Positions 1-5,097 of a DNA stretch of 5,216 nucleotides are shown here, in pieces (within the stretch, counting starts at the first letter, position 1; the number at the start of each line of letters is the position of its first letter). The position numbers and the translations under genes were made by a program. The stretch is from CAYVBJ01 sp964415185 (lineage in GTDB: Bacteria; Bacteroidota; Rhodothermia; Balneolales; Balneolaceae), in NCBI GenBank assembly GCA_964415185.1, contig CAYPZI010000177.1, positions 1 to 5,216 of the forward strand, given 5' to 3'. The notes under the pieces are model-generated. The model searched no databases. It was not told where the DNA came from and saw nothing but the letters and a program-made list of their open reading frames with translations.

Positions 1-440
1 CCCATCATGGCCATCCGGCCGCCCACAAACCGGGAATCCCACCCCAGGGTTTGAATCGAGGCGGCCGCGCACCTCATCAACAGCCCGTAGAAAAGACTCT
101 GATGGGAACGTGCCATCCGGCGAAGATCTCCCGGAAGCGTAACGGTAACCATAAAGTGCTCGACCGGCAGCAGTAGTTTCCCGGTTTTCTCCAGCCAGTC
201 CTGAGCCCGATTGTTGCCACACTTGTTGCAGTTGCGGTTCCCGCAAGAGTGGTAACTATACTGCAACCGGTCGCAATCCCGGCAATAATACATGGCCCCG
301 CCCATAACCGGCGTGCGGCAAGCTATGATGTCCATCATGGCTTTGCGATGAATGGCGGGCATGCGATCCCCATAGAGCCTGATATACTCTCCGCCATAGA
401 CCCGCATCACATCGGCCACTTCCAGGGCCGGGAGACTCAT
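1..440 (-). CDS. IS91-family transposase, N-terminal part (runs off the left edge)
   Basis: This is the N-terminal 146 residues of an IS91-type transposase. The family are Y1/HUH rolling-circle enzymes that nick and transfer one strand. The reading frame, starting MSLPALEVADVM, stays open from the ATG at 440-438 to the window edge. A zinc-finger region typical of the family is plain: CRDC at residues 53-56, then HSC at 64-66 and CNKC at 71-74 within HSCGNRNCNKCG. The segment VEHFMVTVTLP at about 93-103 matches the start of the catalytic domain. The HUH histidines and catalytic tyrosine lie beyond the window, so activity cannot be judged. The start codon overlaps the stop of the upstream recombinase fragment (ATGA arrangement), as expected for the two-gene IS91 layout. 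The sequence is visibly more GC-rich than the genes to the right, which fits an imported element. Confidence 0.93.
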   Translation of the reverse strand, partial: MSLPALEVADVMRVYGGEYIRLYGDRMPAIHRKAMMDIIACRTPVMGGAMYYCRDCDRLQYSYHSCGNRNCNKCGNNRAQDWLEKTGKLLLPVEHFMVTVTLPGDLRRMARSHQSLFYGLLMRCAAASIQTLGWDSRFVGGRMAMM

Positions 441-820
441 TGCAGCTCAACCATCACCTGGTTGATCTTCTCCGCCACGCCCTGGGTCAACAACGGCATC
501 AGGTGGGTATAGATCAGCGTGGATTCAAGCGACTTGTGCCCGAGATACTCGCTGATAATGCGAATATCGACGCCTTCTTCGAGCAGATGTGTGGCATAGG
601 AATGCCGCAGGGTGTGTACATGAGCATCTTTTTGAATGCCCACCTCCTTCAAAGATTGACGGAATACCTTTTGAACCGAACTAATGGGCAGGTGTCGGGT
701 GGCCTCCGACTCAGGCAGGCCCGGTGACGCATTACCCGAATGTTAGCTAACACGGCGCGAACTTCTTCACGCGTGAGAACCACCGGTTAATTTTTCACGA
801 GTTTTGAGTGGGATAGCAAC
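437..820 (-). pseudogene. Tyrosine recombinase (IS91-associated integrase), internally deleted and frameshifted
   Basis: Two pieces of a tyrosine recombinase remain. Piece one (about 820 to 712) reads VAIPLKTREKL, then after one extra base near 787-790 continues PVVLTREEVRAVLANIRVM and RHRACL, the start of the catalytic domain in IS91-associated integrases. Piece two (about 715 to 440, another frame) reads RHLPISSVQKVF, then HVHTLRHSYATHLLEEGVD, EYLGHKSLEST and LIYTHL, ending in TGA at 439-437. It keeps the H-x-x-R pair, the LGH histidine and the nucleophilic tyrosine. About 100 codons between the pieces, with the first catalytic arginine and the lysine, are absent, as is the whole core-binding N-terminus. 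A small start such as TTG at 652 would give only a 71-residue tail, so I call this non-functional. Its stop overlaps the transposase start. The left limit at 820 is approximate. Confidence 0.85.
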
Positions 821-857
821 CTGCCGCTTAGCGGCTTAGTTCAACAAACCTATCCCA
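809..857. repeat. Nested inverted repeat at the inner edge of the IS remnant
   Basis: The outer arms are TGGGATAG (809-816) and CTATCCCA (850-857), a perfect 8-base inverted pair. Inside lies a perfect 5-base hairpin, GCCGC-TTA-GCGGC (823-835). The outer pair alone could be chance at this spacing, but the nesting makes a structured end more likely. It may be a terminus of the IS91-like element, whose ends are known to carry subterminal hairpins, or a leftover recombination site. The left arm overlaps the last recognisable recombinase codons. Confidence 0.4.
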
Positions 858-951
858 TCATTGTAAGTCGAAGTCTGATTGAATATCTTATCAATACACA
901 AAAAACCTTTTAAAGTACTGATATGGATTTTTTTATTTCAAAAGAGATCGA

Positions 952-1143
952 ACCCCTTTCCGAGTTCAGCGGGTTAACGAAATTGTCAGGGGCAAAAGAG
1001 GGATTTCTCCGGATACAGCCTGGTTACTGTCTGAGGTGTTCGATACCTCTCCTGAATTCTGGCTGAATTTACAGGCTATGCATGATTTATCGTCTAATCG
1101 GCCAAGTAAACACTTCAAGTCCCTCAAAGCTGTTCAGCCATAA
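952..1143 (+). pseudogene. higA: HigA-type antitoxin, N-terminally truncated remnant
   Basis: The frame ending at TAA 1141-1143 encodes the C-terminal part of a HigA/VapI-like XRE-family antitoxin. Clear family stretches are RVNEIVRGKRGISPDTA, the second half of the helix-turn-helix, then FDTSPEFWLNLQAMHDL. Intact members are about 95-105 residues and start with a segment containing HPGE, which is absent here. The frame upstream of about 952 meets TGA at 919-921 with no plausible start, and the ATG at 923 is in another frame. The DNA-binding domain is therefore incomplete and no HigB toxin gene is visible, so the product should not function. The stop codon lies within the R''-like start of the first candidate attC site, so I read this as the remains of a gene cassette whose left part was lost, perhaps with the IS arrival. 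Confidence 0.82.
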
Positions 1144-1263
1144 CCAGTGTTTTCTGAGGACCACGCCTTCCAAAGCGTTGTTTTCAAATCCGGATTGCAA
1201 ATATTGACGAAACTGTTAAACTACCCCTGCTAACATGGCCGCACAAACGCCAGGCCGTTAGCC
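1138..1263 (+). repeat. Candidate integron attC site 1 (after the higA remnant)
   Basis: The site would begin with CCATAAC (1138-1144, compare RYYYAAC), which includes the higA stop, and end with GTTAGCC (1257-1263, compare GTTRRRY). TAAC and GTTA pair at the ends, and GTGTTT (1147-1152) pairs with AAACGC (1245-1250) with one wobble. A second, tighter fold is possible at the right end: GCTAAC (1229-1234) with GTTAGC (1257-1262) and GGCC on both sides. The length of 126 bases fits long attC sites. The spacers are unequal (2 and 6 bases) and the boxes deviate from consensus, so this is a candidate. Confidence 0.55.
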
Positions 1264-1279
1264 GTATTAAATATTTAAA

Positions 1280-1792
1280 ATGATTAATACCTTAAATATT
1301 CGTTCAGAACAGGAAAAAGATACCAAGCGAACAAACCAGATTATAAAGGCTGCTTTTAAAAACCATCCGCACAGTAATCAAAAAGAACATTTATTGGTAG
1401 CAGAATTAAGAGATAACAATGCCCTTTCGGTATCTTTAATTGCAGAAATTAATGGTAAGATTGTTGGGCATATCGCATTTTCTGCGATTACAATAAATAA
1501 AGAATTTAATTCTTGGTATGGCCTTGCTCCTGTGTCGGTTGATCCTGAATATCAAAGTCAAGGTATTGGATCTGTATTAATTGAAAATGGCCTCAAGGAG
1601 TTGAAAAAAATGGGAGCCAAAGGATGCGTCTTGGTGGGTGAGCCAGGTTATTATAAACGCTTTGGGTTTGATCACCAAGACACACTTTTATATAAAGGTG
1701 TTCCTGAAGAGTATTTTCTCGTTCAACCCTTCAGAAGTGAAATTCCTAAAGGCGTAGTTAAGTACCATAAAATATTCGATAAATACGGATAG
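1280..1792 (+). CDS. GNAT-family N-acetyltransferase (YhbS-like), gene-cassette cargo
   Basis: A 170-residue protein of the Gcn5-related N-acetyltransferase fold, which moves an acetyl group from acetyl-CoA to an amine. The substrate is unknown and the protein is cytoplasmic. The acetyl-CoA binding motif A is clear: LAPVSVDPEYQSQGIG at residues 82-97, where Q-x-x-G-I-G is the pyrophosphate loop. VLVGEPGYYKRFGF (117-130) matches the YhbS-like (COG3153) pattern. Length is normal for that group and the gene looks intact. The ATG lies 17 bases after the end of candidate attC 1, in an AT-rich leader without a strong ribosome site, and the stop lies inside the R''-like box of candidate attC 2. This tight packing is typical of integron cassettes (inferred cassette 1258-1909). 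The gene is visibly more AT-rich than the IS and the operon to the right, suggesting separate origin. Confidence 0.9.
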   Translation: MINTLNIRSEQEKDTKRTNQIIKAAFKNHPHSNQKEHLLVAELRDNNALSVSLIAEINGKIVGHIAFSAITINKEFNSWYGLAPVSVDPEYQSQGIGSVLIENGLKELKKMGAKGCVLVGEPGYYKRFGFDHQDTLLYKGVPEEYFLVQPFRSEIPKGVVKYHKIFDKYG

Positions 1793-1915
1793 CAAGCGTT
1801 TAAACGGCGGACGCAGACACGTCTTTAAATAAATTTTTTGCCAATATTTATTTAAATAAGTAGCCTTTTTAGAAAATCATAATCCCTGTGCCGGTTTAAC
1901 GCCGGCCCGTTAGGT
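1787..1915 (+). repeat. Candidate integron attC site 2 (after the GNAT gene)
   Basis: This is the best of the three sites. GGATAGC (1787-1793) overlaps the GNAT stop and differs by one base from an AAC-ending R'' box. GTTAGGT (1909-1915) fits GTTRRRY exactly. The arms GCGTTTAAACGGC (1796-1808) and GCCGGTTTAACGC (1890-1902) pair almost fully but leave an odd base, as attC stems do with their extrahelical bases. The right end AACGC-CGGCCC-GTTAG has the same spacing as site 1 (AACGC-CAGGCC-GTTAG). The left layouts also agree: 7-base box, 2 bases, then GTGTT or GCGTT. The spacing between the 5-base arm and the outer box is unequal on the two sides, which is atypical. Confidence 0.65.
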
Positions 1916-2036
1916 GGCGCGGAAAGCTATTCGGAAACTGGAATACTTCTTACTTTTTGTTACTGTTATAACATAGTCCACTTGTTAAACTAATAATCTG
2001 ATTATCATTGCAGAAGCAACATTAAAGCAAAAAGTG
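1916..2036. other. Spacer before the antitoxin-like gene
   Basis: This is the leader of the inferred antitoxin cassette. The frame of the downstream gene is open from 1989 and its codons may reach back to about 2001. The stretch is AT-rich and contains GTTATAAC (1967-1974), a small palindrome. I see no promoter I would defend. Confidence 0.35.
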
Positions 2037-2204
2037 ATGGATAGCATTGATAAACTGCCTCAAAATGCTACTCCGGATGAAATCATGGAACGTATTTATA
2101 TTATCCACAAAATTGAAGTCGGTCTAAAACAGTCGAAGCAAGGTGATGTAGTAGAACATGAAGAAGTACTGAACAAAATTGATCATCCGCTTGTCGCAGC
2201 ATAA
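2037..2204 (+). CDS. Small antitoxin-like protein, orphan (no toxin gene adjacent)
   Basis: The frame gives MDSIDKLPQNATPDEIMERI, then YIIHKIEVGLKQSKQGDVVE and HEEVLNKIDHPLVAA, ending in TAA at 2202-2204. The pattern 'KLP..AT.DEIME.IY...KIE.GL.....G....HEEV' resembles small helical antitoxin-like proteins usually found beside RelE/ParE-type toxins (recalled resemblance, not a search). No toxin gene lies on either side. The start is uncertain. The frame is open from 1989 and the residues just before this ATG (EATLKQKV) look like real family sequence, but no ATG, GTG or TTG precedes GTG 2034. An ATT at 2001 or 2007, or a lost start, is possible. The 55-residue version from ATG 2037 may therefore be short. 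The stop sits within the R''-like box of candidate attC 3, so this would be cassette 1910-2235. Confidence 0.6.
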   Translation: MDSIDKLPQNATPDEIMERIYIIHKIEVGLKQSKQGDVVEHEEVLNKIDHPLVAA

Positions 2205-2241
2205 CCTGCCCCGACTTATTCGGGGAAAATTTGGGTTATGC
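2199..2241 (+). repeat. Nested perfect inverted repeat: short candidate attC 3 or terminator-like hairpin
   Basis: GCATAACC (2199-2206) and GGTTATGC (2234-2241) are perfect 8-base complements. Inside them CCCCGA (2209-2214) pairs with TCGGGG (2220-2225) around the loop CTTAT. The outer arms have the AAC/GTT edges of attC boxes and overlap the preceding stop codon, as at sites 1 and 2. The unpaired stretches are unequal (2 and 8 bases). At 43 bases it is shorter than usual attC sites, and the outer boxes break the RYYYAAC/GTTRRRY consensus at one matching position. The inner hairpin could equally serve as a terminator, although a T-run does not follow directly. Confidence 0.5.
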
Positions 2242-2385
2242 AAACTTTTTCTCGGTGTAAGAGCTAAAACCTAATTGGGCAGATAATCACCTTTTTACAA
2301 GCAAGCCAAATGTTGCCTAAAAAACCCTGTTAATAGCTGGTTAACAATGCGCCTTAAGCAGACCTTTTAAGATTATTACCTTAAA

Positions 2386-2796
2386 CTATTCCTCAGACGA
2401 GGATTCCTTCCTTAATGCTTGCAGAATTGAATAAGCCCGAATTTGCCCGTGTGAAGCATTCCATACCACTTCACCTTCATGCAATATCAAAACCTGCGGC
2501 GATTGGTGGATAACTCCTGTTTTGGAAGCGGCAGCATTCGAGATATCCCGCATCCGGACCACGTTGATATAATGACAATCGGCCAGTTTACCAATAGCTT
2601 CCGAGGCCGATTCGATTTCGCCCTTGGCAAACCAGCAGATACTGCACGAATTGCTATGCTTGTAAATCAACTGCGGTTTTTCAGTTGATAATTTAAGAAT
2701 TTCATCGATTTCGGAGATTTCTTCCGGGTAATTCCAGAAAGAGGAATCCACATCGCTTCCGGAAAAAGCTTTCTTAATTCCTGAAAATAAACTCAT
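2386..2796 (-). CDS. ytxJ: Bacillithiol-system redox protein YtxJ (bacilliredoxin-like)
   Basis: A 136-residue thioredoxin-fold protein of the YtxJ family, thought to act on mixed disulfides between protein cysteines and bacillithiol in the cytoplasm. The signature KHSNSCSIC (residues 46-54) matches the family's active-site loop, and HQSPQVLIL (97-105) carries the cis-proline segment of the fold. Here the site is CSIC, with cysteines at 51 and 54. In the family members I recall, the second position is serine (CPIS/CSIS type), so this copy may work as a dithiol enzyme. Length is normal. The ATG lies 8 bases after the pfkA stop and is preceded by TAAAAATCAA rather than a Shine-Dalgarno sequence; the same ten bases precede the yciO-like start. 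It is the last gene of the minus-strand run and looks intact. Confidence 0.88.
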   Translation of the reverse strand: MSLFSGIKKAFSGSDVDSSFWNYPEEISEIDEILKLSTEKPQLIYKHSNSCSICWFAKGEIESASEAIGKLADCHYINVVRMRDISNAAASKTGVIHQSPQVLILHEGEVVWNASHGQIRAYSILQALRKESSSEE

Positions 2797-2804
2797 ATTG
2801 ATTT

Positions 2805-3431
2805 TTAGTTTCCTAAACAGACTCCAATATCCTGAGCTGTCTTTATTGTATCGTTGTCGATCGGCACCGTCTTTATTTTATTTGCGACATCCGCTATCGG
2901 GATTCCAATAATACGGTTTTCACGCATAACAATCAGATTGTTAAAGATCTTTTTTTCAATTGCACGGATGGCGGCAGCACCGAACCTGAGTGATATTAAC
3001 CGGTCGTAGGTTGAGGGCGTTCCCCCGCGTTGCAAGTGTCCCAGTACCAATGACCGAGCCTCTTTACCTGTCTTTTCCTGCAATACTTTTTCCAGGTGCT
3101 CGCCAATACCCCCCAAAATTTCCGACTGACCCGGTTTCTTGCCTTTCACAAATCGCTCGCCATCCTCTTAGCAGGCTCCTTCTGCTACGACTAAGATTAC
3201 ATGGTTTTGTCCTTTTTCTTCTCTTTCTTTCACCTTTTCAACGATGGAATCGATCGAAAACTTGATTTCCGGGATCAGGATTACGTCTGCCGATGCCGAA
3301 AGGCCGGCATGAAGGGCAATCCAGCCTGCATAGCGGCCCATGACCTCTACTACCATAATACGCCGGTGAGCTTCAGCAGTGGTTGTAATTTTATCAATTG
3401 CCTCGGTAGCCGTATTAACTGCTATTTTCAT
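2805..3431 (-). pseudogene. pfkA: 6-phosphofructokinase, large N-terminal deletion plus in-frame stop
   Basis: An ATP-dependent phosphofructokinase (fructose 6-phosphate to fructose 1,6-bisphosphate, glycolysis) reduced to a remnant. From ATG 3431 it reads MKIAVNTATEAIDKI, so the first residues run straight into a segment normally about 150 residues further on. The GGDxPG nucleotide loop, the GGDxS segment and the PKTIDND catalytic motif are all missing. EVMGRYAGWIAL (residues 29-40) and LIPE are kept. After VVAEGAC a TAA (3170-3168) interrupts the frame, which continues unchanged as EDGERFVKGKKPGQSEILGG. It includes the PFK signature GHLQRGGTPSTYDR and ends at TAA 2807-2805. About 207 of an expected 330-360 codons remain. 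The start overlaps the upstream gene's stop (ATGA), so it was translationally coupled. Neither half could be catalytic. A second PFK or a bypass elsewhere is implied if glycolysis is intact. Confidence 0.93.
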
Positions 3432-4108
3432 ACCTCAGCCGGCTCTTCCATTTCAATACCGAGAAACGAAAGCGTTTCATACAGGCCATTCATTCCCAGC
3501 CCTCTGCGAATGAGGCCGGGCCTGTTACCCGTAAGATCCAAAACGGTTGTATTCTCGGATGGCAGCGGCTGCTGATTATCAATCGTTACATCAACCATAT
3601 GATCAAACCGCGACAAAAACAGCTCCCGGCTTGCATCCGAGGGATTGCCATATTCTACATTGTCAAGTCTTGCAGTTATAGCCGTAAGGGGATTACTAAC
3701 GGATTTAATGATCTCCAGGCAGATCGGATAGTCCGGAACCCGGATCCCAACGGTTTTCTTTTTAGGATGCTGCAAAAGCCGGGGAACCTCCCGCGTGGCA
3801 GGCAAAATAAATGTATAAGGGCCGGGAATCATTCGTTTAATTAGTTTGAAATTATCATCAGTCAGGTTGGCGAACGTGGATACATGTTCGAGGCTGTGGC
3901 AGAGTACGGACAAATGGTCGTTTTTGCCCAGGTTGCGGATCTGCCTGATCCTGTCAATGCCCTTTTTGTTTTTATAATCACAACCCAGTGCGTACTGGCT
4001 GTCGGTAGGCAGCAGAATTACCGACCCGTCATTTTTAATACTGTCTGCGATTTCAAAAACCCGCTTTTGATGTGGTGTTTCGGGATGAAGTTTTATGCGT
4101 TCGGCCAT
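3428..4108 (-). CDS. YrdC/Sua5-fold protein, YciO subfamily
   Basis: A 226-residue protein of the YrdC/Sua5/YciO fold. YrdC and Sua5 make threonylcarbamoyl-AMP for the t6A modification of tRNAs reading ANN codons. The YciO branch shares the fold, but its exact role is less certain. Family segments are LLPTDSQYALGCD (residues 32-44), the IDRIRQIRNLGKNDHLSVLC stretch (51-70), MIPGPYTFIL (93-102), KKTVGIRVPDYP (117-128) and a C-terminal TTVLDLTG...IRRGLG. The match to E. coli YciO from memory (PTDSGYALGC, HNFTLMCRDL, PGNYTFIL) is closer than to YrdC. The S-x-T-SAN stretch of YrdC is replaced by TAITARL. The gene is intact and of normal length. It is first in the minus-strand run, its stop overlaps the pfkA start by four bases, and its ATG is preceded by TAAAAATCAA. 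Confidence 0.9.
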   Translation of the reverse strand: MAERIKLHPETPHQKRVFEIADSIKNDGSVILLPTDSQYALGCDYKNKKGIDRIRQIRNLGKNDHLSVLCHSLEHVSTFANLTDDNFKLIKRMIPGPYTFILPATREVPRLLQHPKKKTVGIRVPDYPICLEIIKSVSNPLTAITARLDNVEYGNPSDASRELFLSRFDHMVDVTIDNQQPLPSENTTVLDLTGNRPGLIRRGLGMNGLYETLSFLGIEMEEPAEV

Positions 4109-4284
4109 TTTGATTTTTATATTAATATTAGAGTTGTTAATGTTATTAATATCACTTAGCTACTTCAAGATGTTTTATATTCAGACAAGATACAAGTACA
4201 GGAAATCATAAAAGTTAAACGAATTCCTGCAATGATCTGTTTCCATAAATAAATGACAACCTAAATTTAAAAACGACTAAATCC
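4109..4284. promoter_or_regulatory. Divergent intergenic region between the yciO-like gene and the hydrolase
   Basis: This 176-base gap must hold promoters for both divergent units. It is strongly AT-rich and contains two palindromic AT motifs, ATATTAATAT (4119-4128) and ATTAATAT (4145-4152). The first lies just upstream of the leftward gene. They could be promoter elements or an operator pair, but AT-rich DNA produces such motifs easily. I cannot assign -10/-35 or Bacteroidota-type -7/-33 boxes with confidence. Neither gene has a clear Shine-Dalgarno sequence. Confidence 0.45.
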
Positions 4285-4989
4285 ATGAATACCAAAGTAA
4301 AAGCATATTGGCTGGGACACTCGGCATTTAAATTTGTATCACCGGCAGGAAAAATTATTTACGTTGATCCATTCTTAAGTCAAAATCCAAATACACCCGA
4401 TGATTTTAAAAATCCAACCGAAGCCGACTATATTTTATTGACTCACGGGCATGAAGATCATGTGGGAGATACGATTGATATAGCAGAGAAAACGGGGTGT
4501 ACGGTTGTTGCCCAGGTGGAACTCTCCCATTTGTTGAAAAAGCACGGATTGAAAGAAGAACAGCGAGTGGAATTCAACAAAGGCGGGACTGTTCATTATG
4601 ATGATTTCTCCGTCACGCTTGTTTCGGCAAACCACAGTTCGTCGTTCGGTGGTGAGTATGCCGGTGAAGCAGGCGGGCTTGTAATTGCTTTTGATGACGA
4701 TATCACCTTTTACCATCTCGGCGATACAAATATTTTTTACGACCTCGAAATTTACGATGAACTCTACGAGCCGGATGTACTTGCCGTTCCGATGGGCGAC
4801 CATTACACGATGGGGCCTGAAGAAGCTGCGATGGCTGTTGAAATGTTAAACGCCGAAATTGCCGTTCCGATACATTACGGAACATTCCCTGTGCTGACAG
4901 GTAAACCCGAAGATTTCAAAAAATTCACCGAACAGCGATGCGATACAGAAGTGTTGATTCCCAAAGCGGGAGAGAATTTTTTGGGATAG
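4285..4989 (+). CDS. Metal-dependent hydrolase, UPF0173 family (metallo-beta-lactamase fold)
   Basis: A 234-residue cytoplasmic hydrolase of the metallo-beta-lactamase superfamily, UPF0173 group (related to UlaG-like enzymes). The substrate is not known. Metal ligands are visible in order: THGHEDHVGD (residues 53-62, HxHxDH motif), NH at 116-117, GDT at 146-148 and the final PIHYGTFP (195-202, ligand His197). YVDPFL (26-31) and VPMGDHYTMGPEEA (168-181) are typical of this group, and length is normal. All expected residues are present, so it is probably functional. The ATG follows an AT-rich leader without a Shine-Dalgarno sequence. It is read alone, away from the yciO-like gene, and followed by repeat-containing non-coding DNA. 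Confidence 0.93.
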   Translation: MNTKVKAYWLGHSAFKFVSPAGKIIYVDPFLSQNPNTPDDFKNPTEADYILLTHGHEDHVGDTIDIAEKTGCTVVAQVELSHLLKKHGLKEEQRVEFNKGGTVHYDDFSVTLVSANHSSSFGGEYAGEAGGLVIAFDDDITFYHLGDTNIFYDLEIYDELYEPDVLAVPMGDHYTMGPEEAAMAVEMLNAEIAVPIHYGTFPVLTGKPEDFKKFTEQRCDTEVLIPKAGENFLG

Positions 4990-4995
4990 GCGGGG

Positions 4996-5082
4996 AGTAG
5001 ACAGTAGGCAGTTGTCAATCAGCTTAGAATCGCGGATTAAATTGATTACGCGGATTTCACGGATTTATTAAGGCAGTTGCCT
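4996..5082. repeat. Short degenerate repeats after the hydrolase gene
   Basis: AGTAGACAGTAGGCAGTTG (4996-5014) repeats the unit AGTAG(G)CAG imperfectly. CGGATT then occurs three times, at 5033-5038, 5051-5056 and 5060-5065, in the stretch TTACGCGGATTTCACGGATT. AGGCAGTTGCCT (5071-5082) is a short palindrome. These resemble dispersed intergenic repeats I recall from Bacteroidota-like genomes. No coding frame is apparent. Confidence 0.45.
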
Positions 5083-5097
5083 GAACCGGATATTCTA

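Larger units (their letters stand above)
1..857 (-). mobile_element. 5' portion of an IS91-family element with partner integrase remnant
   Basis: The transposase and the upstream tyrosine recombinase remnant form one leftward unit, an arrangement known for many IS91-like elements in environmental bacteria. The end with the transposase C-terminus (oriIS in this family) is outside the window. The inner border is uncertain. Recognisable recombinase codons stop near 815-820, and a nested inverted repeat at 809-857 could belong to the terminus. IS91 elements make no target duplication, so the edge cannot be fixed from the sequence alone. The recombinase has lost its N-terminus, so the element has probably suffered deletions on this side after insertion. 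Confidence 0.75.
952..2241 (+). mobile_element. Putative integron gene-cassette array without integrase in view (CALIN-like)
   Basis: Three small plus-strand genes (higA remnant, GNAT, antitoxin-like) are each closed by a foldable site whose left box contains the gene's stop codon. All lie in one orientation with the R'-like box downstream, as in integron cassettes. Inferred cassettes, cut at G^TT, are the higA remnant ending at 1257, GNAT 1258-1909 (652 bases) and antitoxin 1910-2235 (326 bases). Cargo of acetyltransferases and toxin-antitoxin parts is usual for chromosomal integrons. No IntI gene is present; the recombinase remnant at 437-820 is of the IS91-partner type. The left limit is unknown because the higA cassette is truncated. 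Confidence 0.55.

Noticed and set aside
437..820. The recombinase remnant as the missing integron integrase IntI.
   Set aside because: Its LTREEVRAVLANIR and HTLRHSYATHLLEEGVD segments and its overlap with the transposase match the IS91-partner type. No IntI-specific insert can be seen in what remains, although the central region is deleted.
936..962. GATCGAACCCC resembles the reverse complement of a tRNA T-loop, hinting at a tRNA fragment or attachment site.
   Set aside because: The flanking bases do not form a convincing T-arm, acceptor stem or CCA end on either strand, and the adjoining bases read through as HigA sequence.
2329..2346. GTTAATA and GTTAACA as possible R' boxes of a longer third attC.
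   Set aside because: They do not match GTTRRRY and have no pairing partner next to the antitoxin stop as good as GGTTATGC at 2234-2241.
2242..2385. Search for a further gene between the third hairpin and ytxJ.
   Set aside because: Only short open stretches without family resemblance; I see no gene, RNA or clear terminator in these 144 bases.
2805..3149. The two pfkA frames as two separate functional small genes, or the TAA as a recoded sense codon.
   Set aside because: Homology runs uninterrupted through the stop and the N-terminal half of the enzyme is missing anyway. Nothing around the stop suggests recoding.
2990..3575. Plus-strand open frames opposite pfkA and the yciO-like gene.
   Set aside because: They are antisense to clear family sequence, lack recognisable motifs and overlap each other. 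They are shadows.
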